A DNA stretch of 64,000 bases from Desulfobacca sp. (GCA_020725545.1 DYEV01000019.1:181698-245697); one strand, 5' to 3'. Positions 1 through 8,744 are shown, counted from the first letter of the stretch. Notes: generated by a model from the letters alone, not told the origin. Made by a program: numbers and translations.

Positions 1-79
1 TGGCGCGGGCCGCCGTGGCCGCTCCAGCCCGCCGTCACCGCCGACGTGAATTTTTATGGTTCATAGGTAACGAGAAGCT

Positions 80-198
80 GTTGCAAAAACCTGAAAGCCG
101 ATTCCATGTCATTCTGAGTGCAGCGAAGAATCTATTCTTTCCAACTAGATAAAGATCCTTCACTTCGTTCAGGATGACAAGAAAAGAGGTTTTGCAAC
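80..198. repeat. MITE-like dispersed repeat, copy 1
   Basis: A core at 108-179 has outer inverted ends: GTTGCAAAAACCT at 80-92 and AGGTTTTGCAAC at 187-198. Read on the minus strand, the core gives the pseudo-peptides VILNEVKDL and FFAALRMT, which I recognise as a spurious translation of a repeat found in many bacterial genomes. A second copy in the opposite orientation lies at 11502-11627. No transposase is nearby, so this resembles a non-autonomous palindromic element. The rest of 1-292 shows no gene I can support. Confidence 0.6.
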
Positions 199-292
199 AA
201 CCTCCAATATAACTCATGGCAATTCGTCAATAAATGGCGTAGCGCGCCGCCCTGGGGAGTTGTCGCTCCTGGCCCTCCTCTGCCCCTTTCCC

Positions 293-1054
293 TTAACCAA
301 ACCGACCCGAGATGTAATCGTCCGTCTCCTTCTGTTTCGGCACCATGAAGACTTCCGGGGTGACGCCGTATTCCACCAGACGGCTCATGAGCATGAAAGC
401 CACCTTATCCGAGCAGCGGGCGATCTGTTTGGTGTTGTTGCTCACCAGGATAATGGTGAAGTCTTTTTTCAGCTCGGTGAGGGTCTCTTCAATGCGGGCC
501 GTGGAGATGGGATCCAGGCCGCTGGTGGGCTCATCCAAAAGGATGACCTCCGGTTGCATGGCCAACGTGCGGGCCAGGCAGAGGCGCTGCTGCTGGCCGC
601 CGGAGAGTTTCAGGGCAGAGTCACGGAGCCGGTCCTTCACTTCTTCCCAGAGTTGTGCCGCCTTCAGGCTGTTTTCCACCAGTTCGTCCAATTCGTGTCG
701 GTGTTGGTGTTTCTTCTGCAGCCGGGGGGCAAAGGCCAGGTTTTCGTAAATGGACCGGGGCAGCGGCACCGGTTTAGCGAACACCATGCCGACCCGGCGG
801 CGCAGGCCGTCCACATCACATTCAGGTCCCAGGATCTCGGCGCCGTCCAAAAGGACGCTGCCCGCCACCCGGGCTGTGGGAACCAGATCACACATGCGGT
901 TCAGGACCCGGAGAAAGGTGGTCTTGCCGCTCTTGGCCGGCCCCATCAGCCCCAATATTTCGCCCTGATAAATATCCAGGTTGAGCCCCTGGATGGCACA
1001 CTGCGAGCCGTAGTGAAAGGTCAAATCCCTGACGTGTATCTTGACGGCAAGCAT
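293..1054 (-). CDS. PstB-like phosphate ABC transporter ATPase with divergent catalytic loops
   Basis: This 253-residue ABC ATPase is the last gene of the minus-strand pst set, 19 bases after pstA. In the family, PstB powers phosphate import at the inner membrane. Visible motifs are Walker A GPAKSGKTT (38-46), signature LSGGQQQR (150-157), Walker B ILLDE (171-175) and D-loop SGLD. Two conserved residues differ. The Q-loop glutamine is Ala93 (VFAKP instead of VFQKP), and the H-loop histidine is Asn206 (VSNNTKQ instead of VTHNMQQ). The plus-strand PstB at 10549 keeps both. The subunit may hydrolyse ATP poorly, pair with a normal PstB, or serve a sensing role. Start is ATG. Family certain, activity uncertain. 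Confidence 0.85.
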   Translation of the reverse strand: MLAVKIHVRDLTFHYGSQCAIQGLNLDIYQGEILGLMGPAKSGKTTFLRVLNRMCDLVPTARVAGSVLLDGAEILGPECDVDGLRRRVGMVFAKPVPLPRSIYENLAFAPRLQKKHQHRHELDELVENSLKAAQLWEEVKDRLRDSALKLSGGQQQRLCLARTLAMQPEVILLDEPTSGLDPISTARIEETLTELKKDFTIILVSNNTKQIARCSDKVAFMLMSRLVEYGVTPEVFMVPKQKETDDYISGRFG

Positions 1055-1073
1055 CCTTGGTCTCTGTGGCTCC

Positions 1074-1910
1074 TTACCGATACTTTTGCAGAAAACGCTG
1101 CATCAGGGTGTAGGCCGTTATGTTGATGAGCAGGATAGAGATAATCAAAATGGCCGCGGTGCCATAGGCATTGGGCATGGAGAGCCCCTCCCGAGCCAGA
1201 ATGTAAAAGTGCACGGCCATGGACCGGCCCGAATCAAACAAAGTGGTGGGTGTGCGCAAAGAGGCCCCCGCCGTAAAGAGGACCACCGCGGTCTCGCCGA
1301 TGGAGCGGCCGATGCTCAGGACGATGCCGGTCATAATCCCCGGCAGGGCACAGGGCAAGACCACCCGGGTGATGGTCTGCCATTTGCTGATTCCCAACGA
1401 AAAACAGACGTCCTGATATTCCTTGGGTACCGCCTTCAAGGCCTCTTCGCTGGTCCGGATAATGGTGGGCAGGATCATAATGGCCAGACTGAGGCCCCCA
1501 GAGAGCATGGACCAGCCGAAATTCAGTTTGATGACAAAAAGGACAAAGCCAAACAGACCCAGGATAATGGAGGGGACCCCGGCCAGGCATTCGGCCCCGA
1601 AGCGAATCAGCCGGGTCACCCATCCCTCCAGCGTATATTCGGTCAGATAAATGGCACTCCCTACTCCCAGGGGCGAGGCCACCAGCAGGGCAATGAGGGT
1701 AAGATAGAGGGTGCTTACCAGGGTGGGGAATATGCCCCCCGTCCGCCCCATATCTTCAATATCGTGGAAGAGAAAGGTCCAGGAAAGCTGCGGCAGCCCC
1801 TTCACAGAAATGAAGGTGATAATAAAGATCAGGACAAAGATGGTCAGGCCCGTGAAGCACCAGAGGAGGCTTTTGACCAGACGTTCCGTCAGCAGAGGAT
1901 CAAGTCGCAT
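1074..1910 (-). CDS. pstA: Phosphate ABC transporter permease PstA
   Basis: This inner-membrane permease subunit has about six hydrophobic segments. The binding-protein-dependent permease signature lies in the EEALKAVPKEYQDVCFSLG region, followed by GRSIGETAVVLFTAGA, which is typical of PstA/PstC. An in-frame TTG at 1937 would overlap pstC, so I prefer the ATG at 1910, ten bases after the pstC stop, giving 278 residues (usual family length about 280). It should form the membrane channel with the adjacent pstC product and be energised by the following PstB-like ATPase. Confidence 0.88.
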   Translation of the reverse strand: MRLDPLLTERLVKSLLWCFTGLTIFVLIFIITFISVKGLPQLSWTFLFHDIEDMGRTGGIFPTLVSTLYLTLIALLVASPLGVGSAIYLTEYTLEGWVTRLIRFGAECLAGVPSIILGLFGFVLFVIKLNFGWSMLSGGLSLAIMILPTIIRTSEEALKAVPKEYQDVCFSLGISKWQTITRVVLPCALPGIMTGIVLSIGRSIGETAVVLFTAGASLRTPTTLFDSGRSMAVHFYILAREGLSMPNAYGTAAILIISILLINITAYTLMQRFLQKYR

Positions 1911-1920
1911 GGCCCCAGGG

Positions 1921-2763
1921 TTATTTCCGCCCGGCAATGAGGGTGGCGGCGGTATTCAGGATCATAATAATAATGAATAAGACGATGCCGGTGGCAAACA
2001 GGGCCTCCCGATGAGCACCGGAGGCATAGCCCAGCTCCAAAGCGATGTTGGCGGTCAGGGTCCGGACCGAATCCAGGATGGAGGTGGGGATGCTCAAGGC
2101 ATTGCCGGCCACCATGATGACGGCCATAGTCTCACCGATGGCCCGGCCCATCCCCAGGATGATCGCAGTAATAATTCCCGAACGGGCGGCCGGCAGCACC
2201 AATTTCCGCACCGTCTGCCATTGGGTGGCCCCCAGGGCAATGGAGCCTTCCCGGTACAGGGTCGGCACAGCGTTCATGGCGTCAATGGAGATGCTGATCA
2301 CTGTGGGCAGGATCATAATTCCCAGGATCAAAGCCGCGGCCAAGAGGGACAGCCCCGGCCCACCCAAATAACCGCGAATGATAGGAACCAGCAAAACAAC
2401 CCCGAGGAAGCCATACACGACCGAGGGGATGCCGGCCAGCAGCTCGATGGTGGGTTTGAGAATGCGGGTGAGCGACGGCGGTGCAAATTCCGCCAGCACA
2501 ATGGCGCAGGCCAAGGCCAGAGGCACGCCGAAAATCAAAGCTCCCAAAGTCACGTAAATGGAGGACAGGATCATGGCCAGGATGCCGAAATGGCCTTTGG
2601 TGGGAGCCCAGTGGGCGCCGAAAATAAAGTGGCGCACCCCTGTCTTAAGAATAATGGGCAGGCCTTCCAAGAAGATGAAGATGGTTATCAACGCCAAGGA
2701 GCCGATGGCCGAGAGGGCCAGTAGCAACAGGACTTTTTCGATCAATCTCTCCCGAGTCAGCAT
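1921..2763 (-). CDS. pstC: Phosphate ABC transporter permease PstC
   Basis: A 280-residue multi-spanning permease. Its cytoplasmic coupling loop reads AMNAVPTLYREGSIALGATQ and is followed by GRAIGETMAVIMVAGN, both characteristic of PstC. An N-terminal membrane segment precedes a short periplasmic stretch. The gene starts with ATG seven bases after the pstS stop and is followed by pstA, so it is one of the two channel subunits of the minus-strand phosphate importer. It diverges clearly from the second PstC (8745-9710), arguing for an old duplication or separate acquisition rather than a recent copy. Confidence 0.88.
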   Translation of the reverse strand: MLTRERLIEKVLLLLALSAIGSLALITIFIFLEGLPIILKTGVRHFIFGAHWAPTKGHFGILAMILSSIYVTLGALIFGVPLALACAIVLAEFAPPSLTRILKPTIELLAGIPSVVYGFLGVVLLVPIIRGYLGGPGLSLLAAALILGIMILPTVISISIDAMNAVPTLYREGSIALGATQWQTVRKLVLPAARSGIITAIILGMGRAIGETMAVIMVAGNALSIPTSILDSVRTLTANIALELGYASGAHREALFATGIVLFIIIMILNTAATLIAGRK

Positions 2764-2770
2764 GGCAGCG

Positions 2771-3586
2771 TCAGTGAACCCCGATTAATCCCTCTTTTTC
2801 CAACAATACCTGACCTTGGTGGCTGAGAACAAAGACACAAAACTCCTGGGCCAACCCCGCCGGTTGCCGGGCTGTGACAAACAGGAAGCGGCGGGTTAGT
2901 TTGTACAAATTTTTCTTGATGTTGGCACCGGTAGGGAGCACCCCGTCGATGGCCAGGGCCTTCACCTGATTATCCACCAGGCCGCAGGAGATGTAGCCGA
3001 TGGCATGCGGGTCATGGGCGACAATTTCCCGGACCGCGCCATTGGAATCCTGGACCAGAGCGCTGGGAGCTATTTCCAGTCTGTCCATGACCAATTCTTC
3101 AAAGGCGGTGCGGGTGCCGGAGCCTTCTTCCCGAGTGATGATATGCATACCATGGGGTTTGAGGCCCAAAGCTGCCCAGTCTTTGATCTCGCCGGCGAAG
3201 ATCTGCCGGAGGGTGGCCAGGGAAATATTGTCCACGGGACAACTGGGATGGACGATCACGGCGATGCCATCCCAAGCGATGACAATTTCATGGAGATTCT
3301 TCTCCGCGCCATGCAGCTCCCGGGAGGAGGCGCCGATCTGCGCCGCGCCCTGCTGCACCGCCATGATGCCGGCGCTGGACCCACCCCCCTGGACGTTGAT
3401 AAGCAGGCCCGGGGACAGTTTCATATAAACCTCCGCCAACTTTTCAGCGAACGGCTGCACGGAGGTGGAACCGGCGATGGTCAGAGTCTGACTCTGCCGG
3501 TCGCTGCGGCCACAACCCAGGCCAAGCAGCAACAAAACGCCGCAGAGCAGCCAGCCAATGAATGGAAAAATAATCTTGTTTCGCAT
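2771..3586 (-). CDS. pstS: Phosphate-binding lipoprotein, PstS family
   Basis: A 271-residue periplasmic binding protein. A hydrophobic leader ends in a lipobox, LGLGC, with Cys25 as the likely lipidated residue, so it is probably membrane-anchored. Phosphate-site motifs of the PstS fold are present: IAGSTSVQPF, GGGSSAGI and EEGSGTRTAFEE. It is the first transporter gene of the minus-strand set, with pstC seven bases downstream. It is shorter than the soluble-type PstS at 7559 (349 residues) and not closely similar, so the two may differ in affinity or in the oxyanion recognised. Substrate is inferred from the family only. Confidence 0.87.
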   Translation of the reverse strand: MRNKIIFPFIGWLLCGVLLLLGLGCGRSDRQSQTLTIAGSTSVQPFAEKLAEVYMKLSPGLLINVQGGGSSAGIMAVQQGAAQIGASSRELHGAEKNLHEIVIAWDGIAVIVHPSCPVDNISLATLRQIFAGEIKDWAALGLKPHGMHIITREEGSGTRTAFEELVMDRLEIAPSALVQDSNGAVREIVAHDPHAIGYISCGLVDNQVKALAIDGVLPTGANIKKNLYKLTRRFLFVTARQPAGLAQEFCVFVLSHQGQVLLEKEGLIGVH

Positions 3587-3733
3587 TGTTATAGATTAAG
3601 TTAAAGCCGCTCCCCACCAAGCAGGCGCAGCATCGCACCCCAAACCGGCTATTCCTGTTTCCATGATAACTAAGTTGAGTCCTGATCTCTTGCCGCGGCG
3701 AACCAGGAAAATTCTTTGCCGCCGCCAAAGTCA

Positions 3734-3764
3734 AGCTTGGGCGGGCAGGGAGGCCCGTCCCACG
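3734..3764 (+). repeat. Short GC-rich imperfect palindrome, copy A
   Basis: The copy runs from agcttgggcgggcagg through aggcccgtcccacg. It aligns with 11701-11730 and with the reverse complement of 55263-55292. All three sit in intergenic gaps. Here it lies between phoU and pstS of the minus-strand set. Confidence 0.5.
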
Positions 3765-3802
3765 AAAGGAGGACTAGAACCGGCAACCAGAAGCCGCAAC
3801 AC

Positions 3803-4510
3803 TTAATGAAACTCTTCATCCAGGTAGTCTAAGGTGGCCTTCTGATGGCGGATAATGCGGCCTTTCACCATAAAGACCACCATCTCGCAGATATGCACGG
3901 CGTGATCGCCGATCCGTTCCAGGAATTTGGAGATCATGAAGGCCCGCATAATATTGTGCATGGTGCGCAAGTCCTGGCCCTGCATCCGCTTTAAGGCATC
4001 CCAGAGATAGTCTTTATAGAGCCGGTCGATGGCCTGATCCCCCCGGGCCGTCTGCAAAGCCAGGTCCACGTCCCAATCGATGAAGGCCTTAAGGCTGGCA
4101 GCCAGCAGCTCCCGGGCCTTGGCAGCCATGGCCAACTGCGGCGACAGGTCAACCCGGTCTTCAATGGCCGCAATGAGATCCAAAGCATAGTGGCTGATAT
4201 TCCCGGCCAGATCGCCGATGCGCTCCAAGGTGGTGATGATCTTCATGGCGGTGGTAATGAAACGGAGATCAGTGGCAGCCGGTTGATAGAGGGCGATGAG
4301 GGTCAGACAGGTCTCATCAATGTCCACCTCCAGGCTGTTGATCTGATGATCACCGGCAATGGTGGCCAGGGCCGGCCCTTCTTCCCAGGTTTCCAGGCTC
4401 AGGCAGGCCTGCCCAATGGCATCGGTCACCATATCCCCTAAATTCAGGATCTTTTGGCGTAGACTGTGGAGCTCTTGCTCGAATTTGCGGGAGGCGTGCT
4501 GTTTATACAC
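3803..4510 (-). CDS. phoU: PhoU family phosphate-signalling protein
   Basis: All-helical PhoU protein with two homologous three-helix bundles. Metal-binding-type motifs recur as ERIGDLAGNISHYA in the first half and ERIGDHAVHICEMV in the second. In the family, PhoU links the Pst transporter to the PhoR kinase and restrains the Pho response when phosphate is ample. The reading frame extends to a GTG at 4534, but GGAGAAG lies 11 bases before the GTG at 4510, so I prefer 4510 (235 residues). It precedes pstS on the same strand, unlike the usual last position in pst operons. A second phoU lies at 11800. Confidence 0.85.
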   Translation of the reverse strand: MYKQHASRKFEQELHSLRQKILNLGDMVTDAIGQACLSLETWEEGPALATIAGDHQINSLEVDIDETCLTLIALYQPAATDLRFITTAMKIITTLERIGDLAGNISHYALDLIAAIEDRVDLSPQLAMAAKARELLAASLKAFIDWDVDLALQTARGDQAIDRLYKDYLWDALKRMQGQDLRTMHNIMRAFMISKFLERIGDHAVHICEMVVFMVKGRIIRHQKATLDYLDEEFH

Positions 4511-4854
4511 GTCGTTTTCTTCTCCTTCCACCACCGCAGCGCGGCAGCTTGGCTTGGCAACCGGGGCAGGTCCTAACCGTTACTTAACAATATCCCAATA
4601 ATCTGCTCATGTAAATCCCATAAGGTCCAATAATCCGGCGAGATGAGGCTATCATTTGAAAATCCCTTGACAAATTATGATAAAAGATTACCTTTCCCTC
4701 AGACTTGGTTGTTTGCCCCGGTTTGCCGCCAGGTCGGCACTGACGCCAGGAAAATAGCGGCTTTATCCAAAGCTAATCAAAAGATCGTGCCATTCTAATA
4801 ATTTCATGAAAAAATACTCATGATTCTTTTAGCATAGCCTTGAGGAGGCCGAGA
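4511..4854. promoter_or_regulatory. Divergent intergenic control region between phoU and phoB
   Basis: This gap separates the two halves of the phosphate locus and must hold promoters for both. A possible Pho box is CTAACCG (4573-4579), TTAC, TTAACAA (4584-4590): seven-base repeats spaced by four. It resembles the stronger box at 7457. On the minus strand GATTATTGG occurs twice about 32 bases apart in the same gap. I could not assign clear -35/-10 pairs. PhoB has a good ribosome site, AGGAGG, six bases before its ATG. Confidence 0.4.
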
Positions 4855-5541
4855 ATGGCTAAGGAACACATCCTGGTGGTGGATGATGAGGAAGATATCC
4901 TCGAGCTGGTCCGTTATAATCTCAGCAAAGACGGGTACCGGGTGAGTATGGTGATGTCCGGAGAAGAGGCCCTAAAAGCTGCCCGCACCACTCAACCGGA
5001 TGTCATTCTCCTGGACCTGATGCTCCCCGGAGTGGATGGGTTGGAGGTCTGTCGTCTGCTCAAACAAGACCCCAAGACCCAGCATATCCCCGTGATCATG
5101 CTGAGTGCCAAAGGCGAGGAGGCGGATATCGTCACCGGCCTGGAGTTGGGCGCCGCGGATTATATTACCAAACCCTTCAGCCCGCGCATCCTGCTGGCCC
5201 GCCTGCGGGCGGTGTTGCGGCGTCGGGCCACCGAGACGGTTTCGGAGAGTGCGCCATTGGCCATCCACGATCTGGTCATCCATCCGGGCCGCCATGAAGT
5301 ACTGGTTAAAGGTCAGCCCGTGGACCTGACGGTCACCGAGTTTCGCCTGCTTCACATGCTAGCCCGGCGTCCCGGCTGGGTCTTTACCCGTTCCCAGATT
5401 GTTAACGGCGTCCATGGCGATGACTATCCTGTCTCCGATCGTTCGGTGGATGTCCAGGTAGTGGGCCTCCGAAAAAAGTTGGGGGTATGTGGCGACTACA
5501 TTGAGACGGTGCGCGGCGTCGGCTACCGGTTCAAAGAGTAA
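4855..5541 (+). CDS. phoB: Response regulator PhoB
   Basis: A 228-residue OmpR/PhoB-type transcription factor. The receiver domain (about 4-118) has acidic residues D10-D11, phospho-acceptor D54 (LLDLMLPG), Ser84 and Lys106. The C-terminal winged helix (about 130-225) includes VTEFRLLHMLARRPGWVF and the RSVDVQVVGLRKKLG recognition region. In the family, the phosphorylated dimer binds Pho boxes of 11-base spacing. The frame could begin at a TTG at 4840, but AGGAGG at 4843-4848 fits ATG 4855. PhoR follows after four bases. Confidence 0.93.
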   Translation: MAKEHILVVDDEEDILELVRYNLSKDGYRVSMVMSGEEALKAARTTQPDVILLDLMLPGVDGLEVCRLLKQDPKTQHIPVIMLSAKGEEADIVTGLELGAADYITKPFSPRILLARLRAVLRRRATETVSESAPLAIHDLVIHPGRHEVLVKGQPVDLTVTEFRLLHMLARRPGWVFTRSQIVNGVHGDDYPVSDRSVDVQVVGLRKKLGVCGDYIETVRGVGYRFKE

Positions 5542-5545
5542 CCAT

Positions 5546-7321
5546 ATGCGACGGCGAAAGCTTATCTGGCAGCTCTTTCCCCCCTTCTTACTCATCACCT
5601 TTCTTGCCCTGTTAGCCACGACCCTGTATGTCACCAAACATTGGCGGCAGCTTTATCTGGATCAACTCACTGCCACGCTTCTGAAACTGGCTCGCTTGCA
5701 CGAATCCCAAGTCCGGGAGCTTCTTCTCCAGGGAAACGGCAACCGCCTCCAGGAGATCACTCAATCCTTTGGACAGCAGACCGATATCCGCTTTTCGGTA
5801 TTCCGGCCGACCGGTCAGGTGTTGGCTGATTCCGAATATGATCCGGCCCGTATGGAAAACCATGCCGACCGGCCGGAAATCAAAGAGGCCCTGCAGGGCC
5901 GGACGGGTATTGCCACCCGCCGCAGCTTTACGCTGGATGAACGCATGATCTATCTGGCCCTGCCGGTTAAGGATGGTGAACGGATCGTCGGCATCATCCG
6001 GACGGCGTTGCCGGTCACCACCATGGACACCACCCTCTGGGGTATCTATGTCAAGATTCTGGTGGGCAGTATAGGCATCGTGCTGCTGGCCGCGGCTTTC
6101 ATTTTTTTCATCACCCGGCGGCTCAGCCGGCCTTTGACGGCCATCAATCAGGGGGCTGAGCGCTTTGCCAGGGGCGACCTGAGCAGCAAGGTGCCGGTGC
6201 CCCACGCCGAAGAGTTGGCCAAGCTGGCCGAATCCTTGAATCACATGGCCGCACAGTTGGATGAACGCTTCCGGACCATATTGCAGCAGCGCCAGGAGCA
6301 AGAGGCCATCCTGGCCAGCATGGTGGAGGGCGTCGTGGCCGTGGACAATAACGACCGCCTCATCACCCTGAACAAGGCCGGGGCCCGCCTGCTCATGGTC
6401 AACCCGGAAGCAGCCAAAGGCCAGAGCATCCAGGAGGTCATTCGCAACAAAGATCTGCAGCGTTTTCTCCAGCAGGCCCGGACCGCGGCCTTGCCCGTGG
6501 AAGGGGAGATCGTCATCAACGGCCTGAGCGAACGGTTTTTGCAGCTCCATGGCACCAAGCTCCTGGACTCCCAGGGTCAGGCCATCGGCGTCCTTCTGGT
6601 CATGAATGACGTTACCGCCATGCGGCGCCTGGAGCGGGTGCGTCGGGATTTTGTGGCCAACGTCTCCCACGAGCTGCGCACCCCCATCACCTCCATAAAA
6701 GGTTTTGTGGAAACCCTGCAGGCCGGGGCCATCCATGAACCAGACAACGCCGAACAGTTTCTCCAGATCATTGCCCGCCAAGCCGATCGTCTCAATCAGA
6801 TTATCGAAGATCTGCTCACTTTGTCCCGCATTGAGCAGGAGGAAGAGGAAGGCACCGTGCCCCTCTCCCTGGAGCCGCTGCAGCCGGTCCTGCAGGCGGC
6901 CATCCAGACCAGCGAGGTCAAGGCCGCGGCCAAGCAGATCCACATTGTGCTCAAATGTCCCAATGGCTTCCAGGCCAAAATCAACCCGCCGCTCCTGGAA
7001 GAGGCCGTAGTCAATCTCATTGACAATGCCGTGAAATACAGCCCGCCCCAGACCACCGTCACCGTTGAGGTGGAACGGGCCCCGGAGAAGGTCCTGATCC
7101 GGGTCCGGGACCAGGGGCGGGGGATTGCCATGGAGCACCTGCCCCGCCTCTTTGAACGTTTCTATCGGGTGGACCCCAGCCGCAGCCGGCGGGTGGGGGG
7201 CACCGGCCTGGGTCTGGCCATCGTCAAACACATCGCCCAAGCCCACAATGGCTGGGTGACAGTGGACAGCACCTTGGGCCAGGGAAGCGTCTTTACCCTG
7301 CACCTGCCCCAGGAGACTTGA
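5546..7321 (+). CDS. phoR: Phosphate regulon sensor histidine kinase PhoR
   Basis: A 591-residue membrane kinase that should phosphorylate the preceding PhoB. Order seen: membrane segment (about 12-30), periplasmic sensor region (31-165), second membrane segment (168-190), HAMP (191-245), PAS (about 250-360), HisKA with His375 in NVSHELRTPI, then ATPase boxes NLIDNAVKYSPP, DQGRGIAME, LFERFYRVD and GGTGLGLAIV. The extracytoplasmic domain is larger than in E. coli PhoR, as is common in deltaproteobacteria and Firmicutes. The frame is open upstream, but the ATG at 5546, four bases after phoB, is the sensible start. Confidence 0.92.
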   Translation: MRRRKLIWQLFPPFLLITFLALLATTLYVTKHWRQLYLDQLTATLLKLARLHESQVRELLLQGNGNRLQEITQSFGQQTDIRFSVFRPTGQVLADSEYDPARMENHADRPEIKEALQGRTGIATRRSFTLDERMIYLALPVKDGERIVGIIRTALPVTTMDTTLWGIYVKILVGSIGIVLLAAAFIFFITRRLSRPLTAINQGAERFARGDLSSKVPVPHAEELAKLAESLNHMAAQLDERFRTILQQRQEQEAILASMVEGVVAVDNNDRLITLNKAGARLLMVNPEAAKGQSIQEVIRNKDLQRFLQQARTAALPVEGEIVINGLSERFLQLHGTKLLDSQGQAIGVLLVMNDVTAMRRLERVRRDFVANVSHELRTPITSIKGFVETLQAGAIHEPDNAEQFLQIIARQADRLNQIIEDLLTLSRIEQEEEEGTVPLSLEPLQPVLQAAIQTSEVKAAAKQIHIVLKCPNGFQAKINPPLLEEAVVNLIDNAVKYSPPQTTVTVEVERAPEKVLIRVRDQGRGIAMEHLPRLFERFYRVDPSRSRRVGGTGLGLAIVKHIAQAHNGWVTVDSTLGQGSVFTLHLPQET

Positions 7322-7456
7322 GGCGTCAAAGGGGTGTGAAAACGTGCTTACGGCCAGGGAGCAAGGGGGAGTGCCCCAGGCCTTTCCTCAACTACCCAAG
7401 CCCAAGCCTCTCTGGCCAGGACCGAGGTAATTTTGGACCGTGCGGCCGGGAACGAT

Positions 7457-7497
7457 CTAACATTATTCTAACAATCGACTTGTCTGGCTTAAATAAT
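7457..7497 (+). promoter_or_regulatory. Three-repeat Pho box and -10 region before pstS
   Basis: Seven-base repeats separated by four bases: CTAACAT (7457-7463), TATT, CTAACAA (7468-7474), TCGA, CTTGTCT (7479-7485). This matches the known PhoB site layout, 7+4+7 with 11-base period, and the third unit would replace the -35. A TAAATA-like -10 follows near 7490. The pstS start is about 70 bases downstream. The site predicts PhoB activation of the plus-strand pst operon. Confidence 0.65.
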
Positions 7498-7558
7498 AGG
7501 TAGTTAAAATTTCCACAGATTTTAAAAAATGACTACTGTCTTCAGGAGGAGTTGCTGG

Positions 7559-8608
7559 ATGAAAAAAATTGTCTGCTTATTGGCTCTCATCGGCTGTCTG
7601 GTCGCCGCCGGGGTGGCCCAGGCCCAGGTAACCATCAACGGCGCCGGGGCTTCTTTCCCCTATCCGGTCTATTCAAAATGGGCTCATAAATACCACGAGC
7701 TCACGAAAGTCAAGGTAAATTATCAATCCATCGGCTCTGGTGGCGGCATTGCCCAGATCAAGGCCAAGACCGTGGATTTTGGCGCCACCGATGACCCTCT
7801 CAAGGTTGAAGAATTGAAAACCGAAGGTCTTTTCCAGTTTCCCACCCTGATCGGCGGCGTGGTGCCCATCTTCAACGTCCCGGGAGTTGAGGCCGGCAAA
7901 CTCACTCTGTCGCCGGAAGTATTGGTGGATATCTTTATGGGCAAAATCAAGAACTGGAATGATCCGGCCATTGCCAAGCTCAACGCCGGCGTCAAACTGC
8001 CGGACCTGCCCATCACCGTGGTCCACCGGGCTGATGGCTCTGGCACCACCTGGATTTTCACCAACTACCTGAGCAAAGTCTCCCCGGAATGGAAGGAAAA
8101 AGTGGGGAATGCCAAAGCCGTGTCCTGGCCTACCGGTATGGGGGCCAAAGGCAATGAGGGCGTGGCCAACAACGTCAAACAGGTGTCGGGCAGCATCGGC
8201 TACGTGGAATATGCGTATGCCACCATTAACAAGATCCCCTATGCCAAACTGATTAATAAAGCTGGCAAAGCCGTGGTCCCCAGCCTGGAATCCTTTAAAG
8301 CGGCGGCAGCGGCGGCAGACTGGAAGAGCGCCCCTGGTTTTTATATGGTGCTCACCGATCTCCCCGGGGAGAATACCTGGCCCATCGTCGGCGCGACATT
8401 TATCCTCATCCATAAAGAGCAGCTGAACGCCGAAAAAGCCAAGGAAACCTTGAAATTCTTCGATTGGGCCTTCAAACACGGCGATGCCATCGCCCAGGAA
8501 CTGCATTATGTAACCATGCCGGATAGCGTCGTCGCCCTGATTCAGGAAGGTTGGAGCAAAGAAGTGAAACTTGCGGAACGCACCGGCCTCAAGCAGCTTT
8601 GGCCATAA
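7559..8608 (+). CDS. pstS: Phosphate-binding periplasmic protein PstS
   Basis: A 349-residue soluble binding protein with a classical signal peptide (MKKIVCLLALIGCLVAAGVA, cleavage near AQA-Q). Phosphate-contacting motifs are INGAGASFPYPVY, IGSGGGI, DFGATDDPL and RADGSGTTWIFTNYL, all close to E. coli PstS. AGGAGG at 7544-7549 fixes the ATG at 7559; an upstream in-frame ATG at 7529 would add a non-signal extension. It is the first gene after the Pho box, and a strong hairpin separates it from pstC, as expected for a binding protein made in excess of its permease. Confidence 0.93.
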   Translation: MKKIVCLLALIGCLVAAGVAQAQVTINGAGASFPYPVYSKWAHKYHELTKVKVNYQSIGSGGGIAQIKAKTVDFGATDDPLKVEELKTEGLFQFPTLIGGVVPIFNVPGVEAGKLTLSPEVLVDIFMGKIKNWNDPAIAKLNAGVKLPDLPITVVHRADGSGTTWIFTNYLSKVSPEWKEKVGNAKAVSWPTGMGAKGNEGVANNVKQVSGSIGYVEYAYATINKIPYAKLINKAGKAVVPSLESFKAAAAAADWKSAPGFYMVLTDLPGENTWPIVGATFILIHKEQLNAEKAKETLKFFDWAFKHGDAIAQELHYVTMPDSVVALIQEGWSKEVKLAERTGLKQLWP

Positions 8609-8639
8609 CCAGGTAAGCAATGGCATTTTGCTGTCACCG

Positions 8640-8666
8640 CAGGGGCGTCGGGATACCACGCCCCTG
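8640..8666 (+). other. Intercistronic hairpin between pstS and pstC
   Basis: CAGGGGCGT (8640-8648) pairs perfectly with ACGCCCCTG (8658-8666) around a nine-base loop. No T-run follows, so it is more likely an mRNA-stabilising or processing hairpin that raises PstS over PstC than a full terminator. A weak -10-like TATACT lies at 8705-8710. Confidence 0.5.
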
Positions 8667-8744
8667 TGGACTCTTGTGGCGTGGTAGCAAAAATCTTGTT
8701 ATGCTATACTGTAGGGAAAACAATGAGCCGAAGGATTGGTTGAC

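Noticed and set aside
35..217. 60-residue minus-strand frame with VILNEVKDL and FFAALRMT
   Set aside because: This is a translation of a dispersed palindromic repeat, not a gene.
4665..4700. TTGACA near 4667 as a phoB promoter
   Set aside because: No acceptable -10 lies 16-18 bases downstream.
5612..7303. Long minus-strand open frame (563 residues) opposite phoR
   Set aside because: It is fully antisense to an intact PhoR, has no family motifs, and reflects GC-rich codon bias.
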